DNA of 6,041 nucleotides from a bacterium. GTDB taxonomy: Bacteria > Omnitrophota > Gorgyraeia > Gygaellales > UBA12090. The position numbers and the translations under genes were made by a program. The stretch lies in assembly GCA_004299495.1 (NCBI GenBank), contig SCPY01000170.1, positions 1-6,041 on the forward strand. The letters run 5' to 3'. Every line of letters begins with the position of its first letter. Position 1 is the stretch's first letter. Positions 1-6,041 of this stretch are shown here, one piece after another. The notes below the pieces were generated by a model that ran no database searches, was not told the DNA's origin, and saw nothing but the letters and a program-made list of their open reading frames with translations.

Positions 1-600
1 TGCCTGCTGGACAGGGGGCATAAAAAAATCAAGGGCCTGAAGGGTTTTCCTTTGGTAGTTAAGCCGGCAACCGGGGGCTCCAGCCTGGGGTTGTCCATAG
101 CGGATAATCCCGCGCAGTTAAAATCAGCTATTAACTCAGCCTTTCAATACGATAAGAAAATCATCGTTGAAGAATATGTCGCGGGCAGGGAAATAACCGT
201 GGGTATATTTGAGGATAGGCCCTTAGAGCCGATTGAGATAAAGCCAAAACAGCGTTTCTTTGACTATAGAGCCAAGTACGCCTCCGGGCAGACTGAGTAC
301 ATTGTGCCGGCAAGGCTTCCTTTTAAGACCATGGCCCTGCTTAAGCAAGCCGCGCTGAAGGCGCATGCCGTATTAGGATGTTCCTTCTTTTCCCGCGTAG
401 ACATTATATTAGCCGCGGATAATAATCCGGTGGTCTTAGAGGTAAATACCATACCCGGCTTTACCGCGACCAGCCTGCTGCCTAAGGCGGCGCTTGAAAG
501 AGGCATACCCTTTACGGAGCTGGTGTCAAGGATATGCCGGCAGGCTTTTCCCGCGAAGGAGCAAACCGAGAGAACTTCCGCCGAGAGAGTGGGGGTTTAG
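1..600 (+). CDS. ddl: D-alanine--D-alanine ligase, 3' part (5' end outside window)
   Basis: ATP-grasp ligase of the cytoplasm that joins two D-alanines, using ATP, into the dipeptide MurF adds to the peptidoglycan precursor. The frame is open from base 1, so the gene began upstream; 199 codons are seen, about two thirds of a usual ~300-residue Ddl, and the N-terminal D-Ala domain is missing. Numbering from the first codon, the sequence shows the ATP-binding lysine and glycine/serine loop (K21 to G30, VKPATGGSSLG), the VEEY segment (56-59) with GRE just after, the loop ending in KY (92-93), the metal ligands in RVD (D134) and EVN (E147, N149), and the substrate-side PGFTATSL (152-159). By family knowledge all catalytic positions in this part look intact. 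The last ~20 residues are a charged tail. ftsQ follows after 9 bases, as in many dcw clusters. The internal TTG at 52 is not a real start because homology extends upstream of it. Confidence 0.95.
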   Translation, partial: CLLDRGHKKIKGLKGFPLVVKPATGGSSLGLSIADNPAQLKSAINSAFQYDKKIIVEEYVAGREITVGIFEDRPLEPIEIKPKQRFFDYRAKYASGQTEYIVPARLPFKTMALLKQAALKAHAVLGCSFFSRVDIILAADNNPVVLEVNTIPGFTATSLLPKAALERGIPFTELVSRICRQAFPAKEQTERTSAERVGV

Positions 601-609
601 CCGTCCGGG

Positions 610-1437
610 ATGAGGCAAATTTTAGGTCAAATGCCGAGAAGAAAAAGCAGAGATTATAAGGTTCCGCTTAAAGTAATCGTACCTTGCGCGATTATCCTGG
701 CGATAGGAACGGTGGCTGCCTTCACCCTCAAGATGTTTTTCACGAGGCATCATTACTTTAAGATCTCCAGGGTAAGTATACAGGGGGCGCAGGATTCGCC
801 TTATGTTGATTTCAAGCGCAGGCTCATCGGTAAGAATATTTTTTCCCTTGACCTGAGGGGGCTCAAGAGGCAGATTGAGGCGGAACAGGAGAATGTGCGC
901 TGCGCCTTTGTCCAACGCAGGCTTCCCGGAGAGCTGTTGTTTTTATTAGAGAAACGTATACCTGTTGCCCAGATAAAGCTTTTGCGATATCATCTTGTGG
1001 ATAACCTGGCACAGATTATGCCTTATGCCTCTGACCTGGCCTTCGCGGATTTTCCGGTTATCCTGGGGCTGCAGGATAAGATGCAGGGTAAAAAGCCCTA
1101 TGCCGCTCCTCCGGAGCTGGTAAGGGCCGTAGAGCTGCTTAAGGAAATGAATAGTATTTCCGCTCTCAGCGCTTACAGAATAACCAGGATTAATATCTCT
1201 TCCGATAGGACAAATTCGCTCTATCTGCTTGAAGAATCTTCCGGCGGGGAACCCCAAAACGGCTTTTCCCAGGCAACCCCGGTAGAGGTAAAGTTTTCCC
1301 CGGATAAACCTATTGAAACAGCCAGGGTGCTCGCCCTGCTCCTAAAAAAACGCTCCCTTCAGACGGTAGAGTATATTGACCTGAAAAACATTGATTCACC
1401 GGTGATCCTGGAGAAGAAAGAAAAGAGTTCACGCTAA
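610..1437 (+). CDS. ftsQ: Cell division protein FtsQ (POTRA domain, single-pass membrane)
   Basis: Divisome protein that links early cytoplasmic parts to the late periplasmic FtsB/FtsL/FtsW/FtsI complex. Its 275 residues match the family length. The layout is typical: a short basic cytoplasmic tail (PRRKSR at 9-14), one hydrophobic segment at about 22-40, then a POTRA domain at about 49-119 that opens with the usual hydrophobic-strand pattern (YFKISRVSIQG) and carries the LPGEL-LEKRIPVA segment, followed by the FtsQ beta domain to the C-terminus. Sequence identity to model FtsQ is low, so the call rests on topology, the POTRA pattern and position between ddl and ftsA. The start is uncertain. 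ATG 610 lies 9 bases after the ddl stop without a clear Shine-Dalgarno site, while ATG 631 (protein starting MPRRKS) has AGG at 624-626 but at short spacing. Either keeps the membrane segment. Four bases separate its stop from ftsA. Confidence 0.88.
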   Translation: MRQILGQMPRRKSRDYKVPLKVIVPCAIILAIGTVAAFTLKMFFTRHHYFKISRVSIQGAQDSPYVDFKRRLIGKNIFSLDLRGLKRQIEAEQENVRCAFVQRRLPGELLFLLEKRIPVAQIKLLRYHLVDNLAQIMPYASDLAFADFPVILGLQDKMQGKKPYAAPPELVRAVELLKEMNSISALSAYRITRINISSDRTNSLYLLEESSGGEPQNGFSQATPVEVKFSPDKPIETARVLALLLKKRSLQTVEYIDLKNIDSPVILEKKEKSSR

Positions 1438-1441
1438 AAAT

Positions 1442-2671
1442 ATGCTCAAAGGCACTTTGTATTGCGCGTTGGATATCACCGCGGGAAAAATAGCCGCCGC
1501 GGCGGCGGTTGTAAGGAGTAATAACGCGCTATCTGATATTGTGTGTTCATCGGGCCCGTCCGCGGGCATAAAAGACGGCAGGGTGGCCCAGATGGGCGAG
1601 CTCTCGGAATCCGTCTCCCGCGTTCTAAAAGAACTTTCCGGACAGACTGGGCGCAAAATCAAATCTTTATACGCCTGCCTTATCTCGCCGCATATAAAAA
1701 CTAACCATTCCCGCGGCGCCATTCCTATTTCTGAGCGGTCGCACAAGATTATTACCTCAGGGGATGTCGCCAGGGTGAATAAGCAGGCCTATAGTTTGGG
1801 CCTGAATATCCAGGAAGAAGTTTTGCACCAGGCGGCCCAGGGCTATACTATTGATAACCACAATAGGGTGCTTAACCCCGAGGGTCTATACGGGCATAAG
1901 CTGGAGGTTGATTTACTTCTTATTACCGCGATGAATACCGACGCGCAAAATATTATTTCGGCGGTAGAGCGCGCGGGTTACCGGGCGCAAGGGCTGGTTT
2001 TATCGGCCTATGCCACCGGTCTGGCGGTAGTGCCCGATGCCGATAAAGACAAAGGGTGTGTTTTGATTGATATAGGATTCGATACCACGCAGCTTTTGAT
2101 TTATAAGGATGGTATGGTGAGGGCCTTTGAGGTTTTTGGCAGGGGCTCAAGCCATATTACCGAAACGCTCTCTAAGGAGTTGAAGCTTCCCGCGGATTTG
2201 GCGGAGACGGTTAAAATTTCATACGGTAAGGCCTTTTCACAGCCGGTTTCTTCTGAAACAGAAGTATTAATCAAAAAAGACGGCGCCTATCTGCCGATTA
2301 AGCAAAAAGAAGTTTGCGCGGTTATTGAAAGAGAATTGGACGAGCTCTTCTCGGAAATAAAAAAGCGCCTTGAGGCCTATCAGAAGGCATTGGGCCTTCC
2401 GGTAGGAATAATTGCCAGCGGAAAAATCGCGGTCTTGGACGGTTTTCTGGAGAGCCTTGAGCGCCACTTTAATCTGCCGGTGCGTTTAGCTAAGATTGAC
2501 CCTTCGGTTTACCCCCGCCCCGGAGACCTTGCCTACGCGACGGCAATCGGAGCGCTCAGGTATGCCGTATCGCAATCTCCCAGGATAGAGCTTCTGCGCT
2601 TGTCTTCCTACGGAAATGCCTTTCAAAAAGTAGCGCATAAGACAAAAGAGATTTACCAGGAATATTTTTGA
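1442..2671 (+). CDS. ftsA: Cell division protein FtsA (actin-like membrane tether), with altered nucleotide motifs
   Basis: Actin-fold protein that anchors FtsZ filaments to the inner membrane and recruits later division proteins. At 409 residues it has normal length. Visible parts are the phosphate-1 strand (ALDITAGKI, 9-17), the FtsA-specific 1C/SHS2 region (about 80-190, including the ITSGDVARV segment and the conserved LEVDLLLITA and VERAGY stretches), phosphate-2 (DIGFDTT, 210-216), the adenosine-loop region (about 323-334) and an amphipathic C-terminal helix (394-409, hydrophobic residues at 394, 397, 398, 404, 405, 408, 409) matching the FtsA membrane-targeting sequence. Odd points: phosphate-2 lacks the usual GGGTT glycines, and the adenosine loop reads ASGKIAV instead of a GGG/GGS-type loop, so nucleotide binding may be changed. 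The related pilus protein PilM was considered; the ftsQ neighbour, the 1C domain and the terminal helix favour FtsA. No ftsZ follows. A purine-rich stretch at 1411-1427 is the only ribosome-site candidate, spaced far from the ATG. Confidence 0.92.
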   Translation: MLKGTLYCALDITAGKIAAAAAVVRSNNALSDIVCSSGPSAGIKDGRVAQMGELSESVSRVLKELSGQTGRKIKSLYACLISPHIKTNHSRGAIPISERSHKIITSGDVARVNKQAYSLGLNIQEEVLHQAAQGYTIDNHNRVLNPEGLYGHKLEVDLLLITAMNTDAQNIISAVERAGYRAQGLVLSAYATGLAVVPDADKDKGCVLIDIGFDTTQLLIYKDGMVRAFEVFGRGSSHITETLSKELKLPADLAETVKISYGKAFSQPVSSETEVLIKKDGAYLPIKQKEVCAVIERELDELFSEIKKRLEAYQKALGLPVGIIASGKIAVLDGFLESLERHFNLPVRLAKIDPSVYPRPGDLAYATAIGALRYAVSQSPRIELLRLSSYGNAFQKVAHKTKEIYQEYF

Positions 2672-2673
2672 TG
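2656..2673 (+). promoter_or_regulatory. Ribosome binding site and TGATG stop/start overlap between ftsA and the kinase gene
   Basis: AGGAA at 2658-2662 lies 8 bases before ATG 2671, the best-spaced Shine-Dalgarno site in the window. The ftsA stop TGA (2669-2671) shares its last A with that ATG, the classic arrangement for translational coupling. This decides the kinase start: the TTG at 2668 would only add one residue and has poorer support. Confidence 0.75.
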
Positions 2674-4458
2674 CCATTAAGAAGAGAAAAACCCATAACC
2701 TCTTTACTGGTTTTCGGGTACCGCCTCGCGCTTTCCCTTCTGGCGGCTCTCTCCCTTATTAGTTTTTTAATCCTTGAGGAGAACATCCGTTCAGAGAAAA
2801 GCTCCGCGGCGGTAGTCAATTATAGCGGCAGGCAAAGGATGCTTTCCCAGCGCATCGCGCTGTTATCAATGAGGTTGGCGGCACAGAAAGATATCCCTGT
2901 CCGGGATAGTTTACGCGAAGAGTTAAAAAGCGCGATTGAGTTGATGGAAAAAACCCATCAGGGTTTGATTAAGGGTGAATCCTCAATGAATCTTCCTCCC
3001 CGGCAATCGCGGGAGGCGGGCGCGCTCTATTTTCTTGGGCCTGTTTCTCTGGATGAGCAGGTGCGCTCGTACATAGGGCAGGCCAGGGCTTTAGTGTCCG
3101 CGTCCGCAGGCACGCTCACATTAGAAGATCCTCATTTAGGGCATATCTTAGATGCCTCTGGCGAAAGGCTTATCAGGTCATTAGATAGCGCGGTAGCGCA
3201 GTATCAAAAGGAAAGCGAATCGAGGGTTTTGAGGCTTGAGGCCCTGCAGTTCCTTGTCCTGGTTATCGCTCTGTGTATTATTTGCGCTACCGGCATTTTT
3301 ATTTTTCATCCGCTGGCCGGGCGCATCCGGCTAAAGGCCGAACAGCTGGAAAGGCAAGCCGCCGACCTGTCCGTTTCTAATGAGCGCCTCCAGAAAGAAA
3401 TGGGAGAGCGCTTAGAGTTAGACGGAAAGCTTATCGCGGCAAATGAATTAAACGACACGCTCTTAAAAACAATTCCCTTTGGCATAGATATCGTTGATGA
3501 AGAGGGCGCTATATTGTATTTGAATGAAAAAATGAGAAATCTATTCGGCAGGGAGGCGCTGGGAGAGAAGTGCTATCATCTTTATAAAGACAACAAGCAG
3601 CAGTGCGAAAGCTGCCCTCTGGAAAACGGCGTTCAGCTTGGCCAGACAAGGCGCACAGAGGTAAGCGGGGCAATGGGAGGGAGGATATTCTTAATCAGCC
3701 ATACCGGGATGCTTTACCGGAACAAAAAGGCAATTTTAGAAATTTTTGAAGATATCACGGATTATAAGAATACTCAGGAAAAGCTTGCCCTATCAGAGCG
3801 GCTTGCCAGTATCGGCAGGATGGCCGGAGTGATTGCCCATGAATTCAGGAACCAGTTGGCGGTAATGAGAAATGTCGTATATTTCCTCAAAATGAAATTA
3901 AAGGATAAAGATGAAAAGGTAACCAGGCACTTGGCGATATTAGATGGGCAGGTGTCTGATACCGAAAGAATTATTGAGAATATTCTTACCTTTGCCAGAA
4001 AAAAACAGCCGGAATTACAAGAAATAGATTTGAAGAATCTTTTATTGGAAAGCATCGATAAGGTGAAAATACCCGAAGGCATAGTGTTAACCACGCAAAT
4101 AGGACAGCCGCCTTTATTGGACGGCGACCCGCTTCAATTGGGCGGCGTATTTGTGAATATAATTTTAAATGCCGTCCAGGCAATGGGGGAAAAGGGTAAA
4201 TTGCGGGTCGTAGCGGCAAAAGAGGGTAATTACGTTGATATTACGTTTCACGATACGGGAAAAGGCCTGAAAGAAGAAGATAAAACGCGCCTCTTTGAAC
4301 CATTCTTTTCTACCAAGCCGCGCGGCACGGGGCTGGGGCTGGCTACCGCGAAAATTATTATTGAAGGCCATGGCGGAAGCATTAACATAAAAAGCGATTA
4401 CGGCGAAGGTGCCGCGGTAACCGTCAGGCTGCCGATGAAAACATCAGCGCGAAAATAG
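2671..4458 (+). CDS. Membrane sensor histidine kinase: PilJ/NarX-type sensor, PAS, HisKA, HATPase
   Basis: Inner-membrane histidine kinase, 595 residues from ATG 2671. Domains in order: membrane segment 1 (about 11-35); a periplasmic helical sensor (about 36-190) that opens with the GRQRMLSQR motif (53-61) typical of the type IV pilus methyl-accepting (PilJ) N-terminal family related to NarX/NarQ; membrane segment 2 (about 194-212); a coiled coil (about 218-260) with no clear HAMP; a PAS domain (about 260-365) with Cys301, Cys312 and Cys315; HisKA with phospho-acceptor His390 in AHEFRNQL; and HATPase_c with N-box Asn496/Asn500, G1 DTGKG (528-532), F-box FEPFFSTK (542-549) and G2 GTGLGL (552-557). 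All catalytic boxes are present, so it should be active. The usual proline of HExRNPL is Gln395. The ligand is unknown; nitrate cannot be assumed from the NarX resemblance. The likely partner is the response regulator starting 32 bases downstream. The kinase is translationally coupled to ftsA. Confidence 0.93.
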   Translation: MPLRREKPITSLLVFGYRLALSLLAALSLISFLILEENIRSEKSSAAVVNYSGRQRMLSQRIALLSMRLAAQKDIPVRDSLREELKSAIELMEKTHQGLIKGESSMNLPPRQSREAGALYFLGPVSLDEQVRSYIGQARALVSASAGTLTLEDPHLGHILDASGERLIRSLDSAVAQYQKESESRVLRLEALQFLVLVIALCIICATGIFIFHPLAGRIRLKAEQLERQAADLSVSNERLQKEMGERLELDGKLIAANELNDTLLKTIPFGIDIVDEEGAILYLNEKMRNLFGREALGEKCYHLYKDNKQQCESCPLENGVQLGQTRRTEVSGAMGGRIFLISHTGMLYRNKKAILEIFEDITDYKNTQEKLALSERLASIGRMAGVIAHEFRNQLAVMRNVVYFLKMKLKDKDEKVTRHLAILDGQVSDTERIIENILTFARKKQPELQEIDLKNLLLESIDKVKIPEGIVLTTQIGQPPLLDGDPLQLGGVFVNIILNAVQAMGEKGKLRVVAAKEGNYVDITFHDTGKGLKEEDKTRLFEPFFSTKPRGTGLGLATAKIIIEGHGGSINIKSDYGEGAAVTVRLPMKTSARK

Positions 4459-4490
4459 AAGTAAGCCTAAAAAAAGAACGGCTGATTAAT

Positions 4491-6041
4491 ATGGAAGATA
4501 AAATAAACATTCTTATAGTTGATGATAACGACAAGATGTTAGAAACCCTGCAGGACATACTGGGCGAGGAGGGATATAAAATTACCGCCTGCGCCACGCT
4601 TGAAGAGGCCGGAAGCGCTTTAAGCCGGAGGCCATACAATGTGGCTTTGGTTGATCTTAAGCTATCCGGCGGCAGCGGATTGGAGTTGCTCAAAGATATA
4701 AGGACAAAGAATGAATCTACCGCGGTTATCCTGCTTACCGCCTACGCCTCTTTAGAGACCGCGCTTGAGGCAATGAAAAGCGGCGCCTTCGGTTATCTCC
4801 AAAAGCCCCTGCATATGGAAGAGTTGAAGATGACCATAAAAAAGGCCTTGAGGCAGCAGGAGCTTTCTTTGGAGAACAAAAACCTGATTATAAGGCTCAA
4901 GGAACTCAGCCTGAAGGATCCGCAGACCGGTTTGTATAATTACCGCTACCTGATTGAGAGGATGGGTTCGGAATTCGAAAGGGCAAAGAGGTATATCCTG
5001 CCCCTGTCTATCATAATGCTGGATATAGATTATTTTAAATCTATCAATGAAGTCTACGGCCATGAGTATGGGGATTATATTCTCAGGGAATTTGCCGAGT
5101 ATTTGAAGAAATGCGCGCGCACAAACGATATTATTGTGCGTTACGGAGGGGAAGAATTCATAGCGCTTATGCCCGACACCGATAAAGACGGCGCCGGAAT
5201 TTTCGGCAGGCGATTATTGGAGTTTCTCAAGGAGCACATCTTTGACAGGAAAGGCAATAGAATTAAGCTTAAGATAAGTATGGGCCTGGCCAGTTTTCCG
5301 GAAAACGGGATTGACACCGTGACTGACCTTTTAAGCGCGGTGGATAAGGCTATGCGCCAGGCAAAGGAAAAGGGTGGAAACAGGCTGTCGTTATTTAGCA
5401 GCGTGACCTCCGAAGAGATAAAAAATATCCTCGCCGACGGCGGCAAGGGGAATGTGGAGAAGCTAAAAAACCGGCTTTTAAAGATGAAGAGCAGGGCTGA
5501 CCAGGTTGTCCTGGAGTCTATCTTTGCTTTCGCGAAGGCCGTTGAGGCAAAAGATTATTACACGGGAAAGCATTCCGAGAATATGGTTTCTATCGCCACC
5601 GAAATTGGCAAGAAACTGCGCCTGGGCCATCAAGATATCGACCATCTTCAGTACGCGGCCATGCTGCATGATTTAGGGAAGATCGGGATTGAGGACAAGA
5701 TTCTGCACAAAAAGAGCGCCCTGAATGCCGTAGAGCGGGATAAGATAAGGCGCCATCCGCAAATCGGGGCGGAGATTGTCAGGGATATCCACTTTTTGAA
5801 GGAGGTGGTCCCGATGATTCTTTACCATCATGAAAGATTTGACGGGTTGGGGTATTCAATGGGATTAAGAGGAAAGGCGATACCTCTGGGCGCCAGGATT
5901 ATCGCTATTGCCGATGTATATCAGGCATTAATTTCCGATAGGCCCTACCGCAAGGCATACCGCAAAGAAGAGGCGTTAAAGGTTATAAACGAAGGTTCGG
6001 GAGCCCAATTTGACCCTGAGATTGTAAAGGCATTCCTGCAG
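4491..6041 (+). CDS. Response regulator with GGDEF and HD-GYP domains (c-di-GMP turnover), 3' end outside window
   Basis: Cytoplasmic regulator, 517 codons seen without a stop; the HD-GYP domain is nearly complete, so few residues are probably missing. Receiver domain 1-120: acidic pair D11/D12, phospho-acceptor D55, T83 and K105 all present. After a helical linker, GGDEF domain about 140-302: DPQTGLYN (143-150), metal ligand in LDIDYFK (177-183), GH and GD pairs (190-195), signature GGEEF (219-223), and an intact inhibitory-site RxxD (RTND, 210-213) five residues before it. This should be an active, product-inhibited diguanylate cyclase. HD-GYP domain about 338-517: H361, HD at 393-394, H422, HHE at 446-448, DG at 451-452, then GYS (454-456) instead of GYP, and DVYQAL (475-480) where the family usually has DxxDAL. 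The metal-ligand histidines and aspartates look intact, so phosphodiesterase activity is plausible but less certain. Start ATG 4491 lies 32 bases after the kinase stop; the A-rich leader has only a weak ribosome site. Most likely phosphorylated by the adjacent kinase. Confidence 0.93.
   Translation, partial: MEDKINILIVDDNDKMLETLQDILGEEGYKITACATLEEAGSALSRRPYNVALVDLKLSGGSGLELLKDIRTKNESTAVILLTAYASLETALEAMKSGAFGYLQKPLHMEELKMTIKKALRQQELSLENKNLIIRLKELSLKDPQTGLYNYRYLIERMGSEFERAKRYILPLSIIMLDIDYFKSINEVYGHEYGDYILREFAEYLKKCARTNDIIVRYGGEEFIALMPDTDKDGAGIFGRRLLEFLKEHIFDRKGNRIKLKISMGLASFPENGIDTVTDLLSAVDKAMRQAKEKGGNRLSLFSSVTSEEIKNILADGGKGNVEKLKNRLLKMKSRADQVVLESIFAFAKAVEAKDYYTGKHSENMVSIATEIGKKLRLGHQDIDHLQYAAMLHDLGKIGIEDKILHKKSALNAVERDKIRRHPQIGAEIVRDIHFLKEVVPMILYHHERFDGLGYSMGLRGKAIPLGARIIAIADVYQALISDRPYRKAYRKEEALKVINEGSGAQFDPEIVKAFLQ

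Noticed and set aside
1442..2671. Pilus assembly protein PilM instead of FtsA, prompted by the PilJ-like neighbour
   Set aside because: The ddl-ftsQ context, the FtsA-specific 1C region and the C-terminal amphipathic helix all favour FtsA, and no PilN/PilO-like gene follows.
4464..4483. AGCC / GGCT inverted repeat between the kinase and regulator genes, as a terminator or attenuator
   Set aside because: The stem is only 4 base pairs with a 12-base A-rich loop and has no T tract after it, so it is not a credible terminator.
4386..4490. Upstream extension of the regulator frame, which is open back to about 4386
   Set aside because: No ATG or good GTG/TTG start with a ribosome site is present there, and the receiver domain begins normally just after ATG 4491.
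4424..4693. Minus-strand open frame across the kinase/regulator junction, and the other minus-strand frames under each gene
   Set aside because: All lie opposite strongly supported plus-strand genes, show no family motifs and have low-complexity or implausible protein sequence.
6036..6041. Window ends on CTGCAG, a palindromic restriction site, suggesting a cloning boundary
   Set aside because: The bases are in frame and code for a plausible continuation of the HD-GYP C-terminus; a six-base match at the edge can be chance.

Overview
The window is a single, tightly packed plus-strand gene run. It has five coding regions, no gap longer than about 35 bases between genes, and no RNA gene, mobile element, CRISPR array or convincing terminator. 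In order, it carries the 3' part of a D-alanine--D-alanine ligase gene (ddl, 1-600), ftsQ (610-1437), ftsA (1442-2671), a membrane histidine kinase (2671-4458) and a response regulator with GGDEF and HD-GYP domains (4491-6041, running off the right edge).

ddl-ftsQ-ftsA is the standard order of the division and cell wall (dcw) cluster, so the organism is a bacterium with D-Ala-D-Ala peptidoglycan and an FtsQ/FtsA divisome. The gene makeup suggests a Gram-negative-type cell. The proteins are well diverged from the model proteobacterial and firmicute versions, and the style (near-balanced base composition, A-rich starts with weak Shine-Dalgarno sites, a PilJ-type sensor kinase) would fit an uncultured lineage such as Omnitrophota or another PVC-related phylum. 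That placement is an inference and is weakly supported.

The left half makes wall precursor (Ddl joins two D-alanines for the MurF step) and divisome parts (FtsQ bridges periplasm and cytoplasm; FtsA tethers division filaments to the membrane). The right half is a two-component system. The kinase has a PilJ/NarX-like periplasmic sensor between two membrane segments, a coiled coil, a PAS domain with a cysteine cluster, and a complete HisKA/HATPase core. The regulator next to it combines a receiver, an apparently active diguanylate cyclase and an HD-GYP phosphodiesterase-type domain, so its output is probably the cyclic-di-GMP level.

The main point of interest is the junction. Where ftsZ normally follows ftsA, the kinase gene starts on the last base of the ftsA stop codon (TGATG). 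A c-di-GMP signalling pair is therefore joined translationally to the division operon. FtsA itself has altered nucleotide-binding motifs, and the HD-GYP domain reads GYS with a further change in its DxxDA motif. No complete new system type is evident; this is a known set of families in an unusual arrangement.
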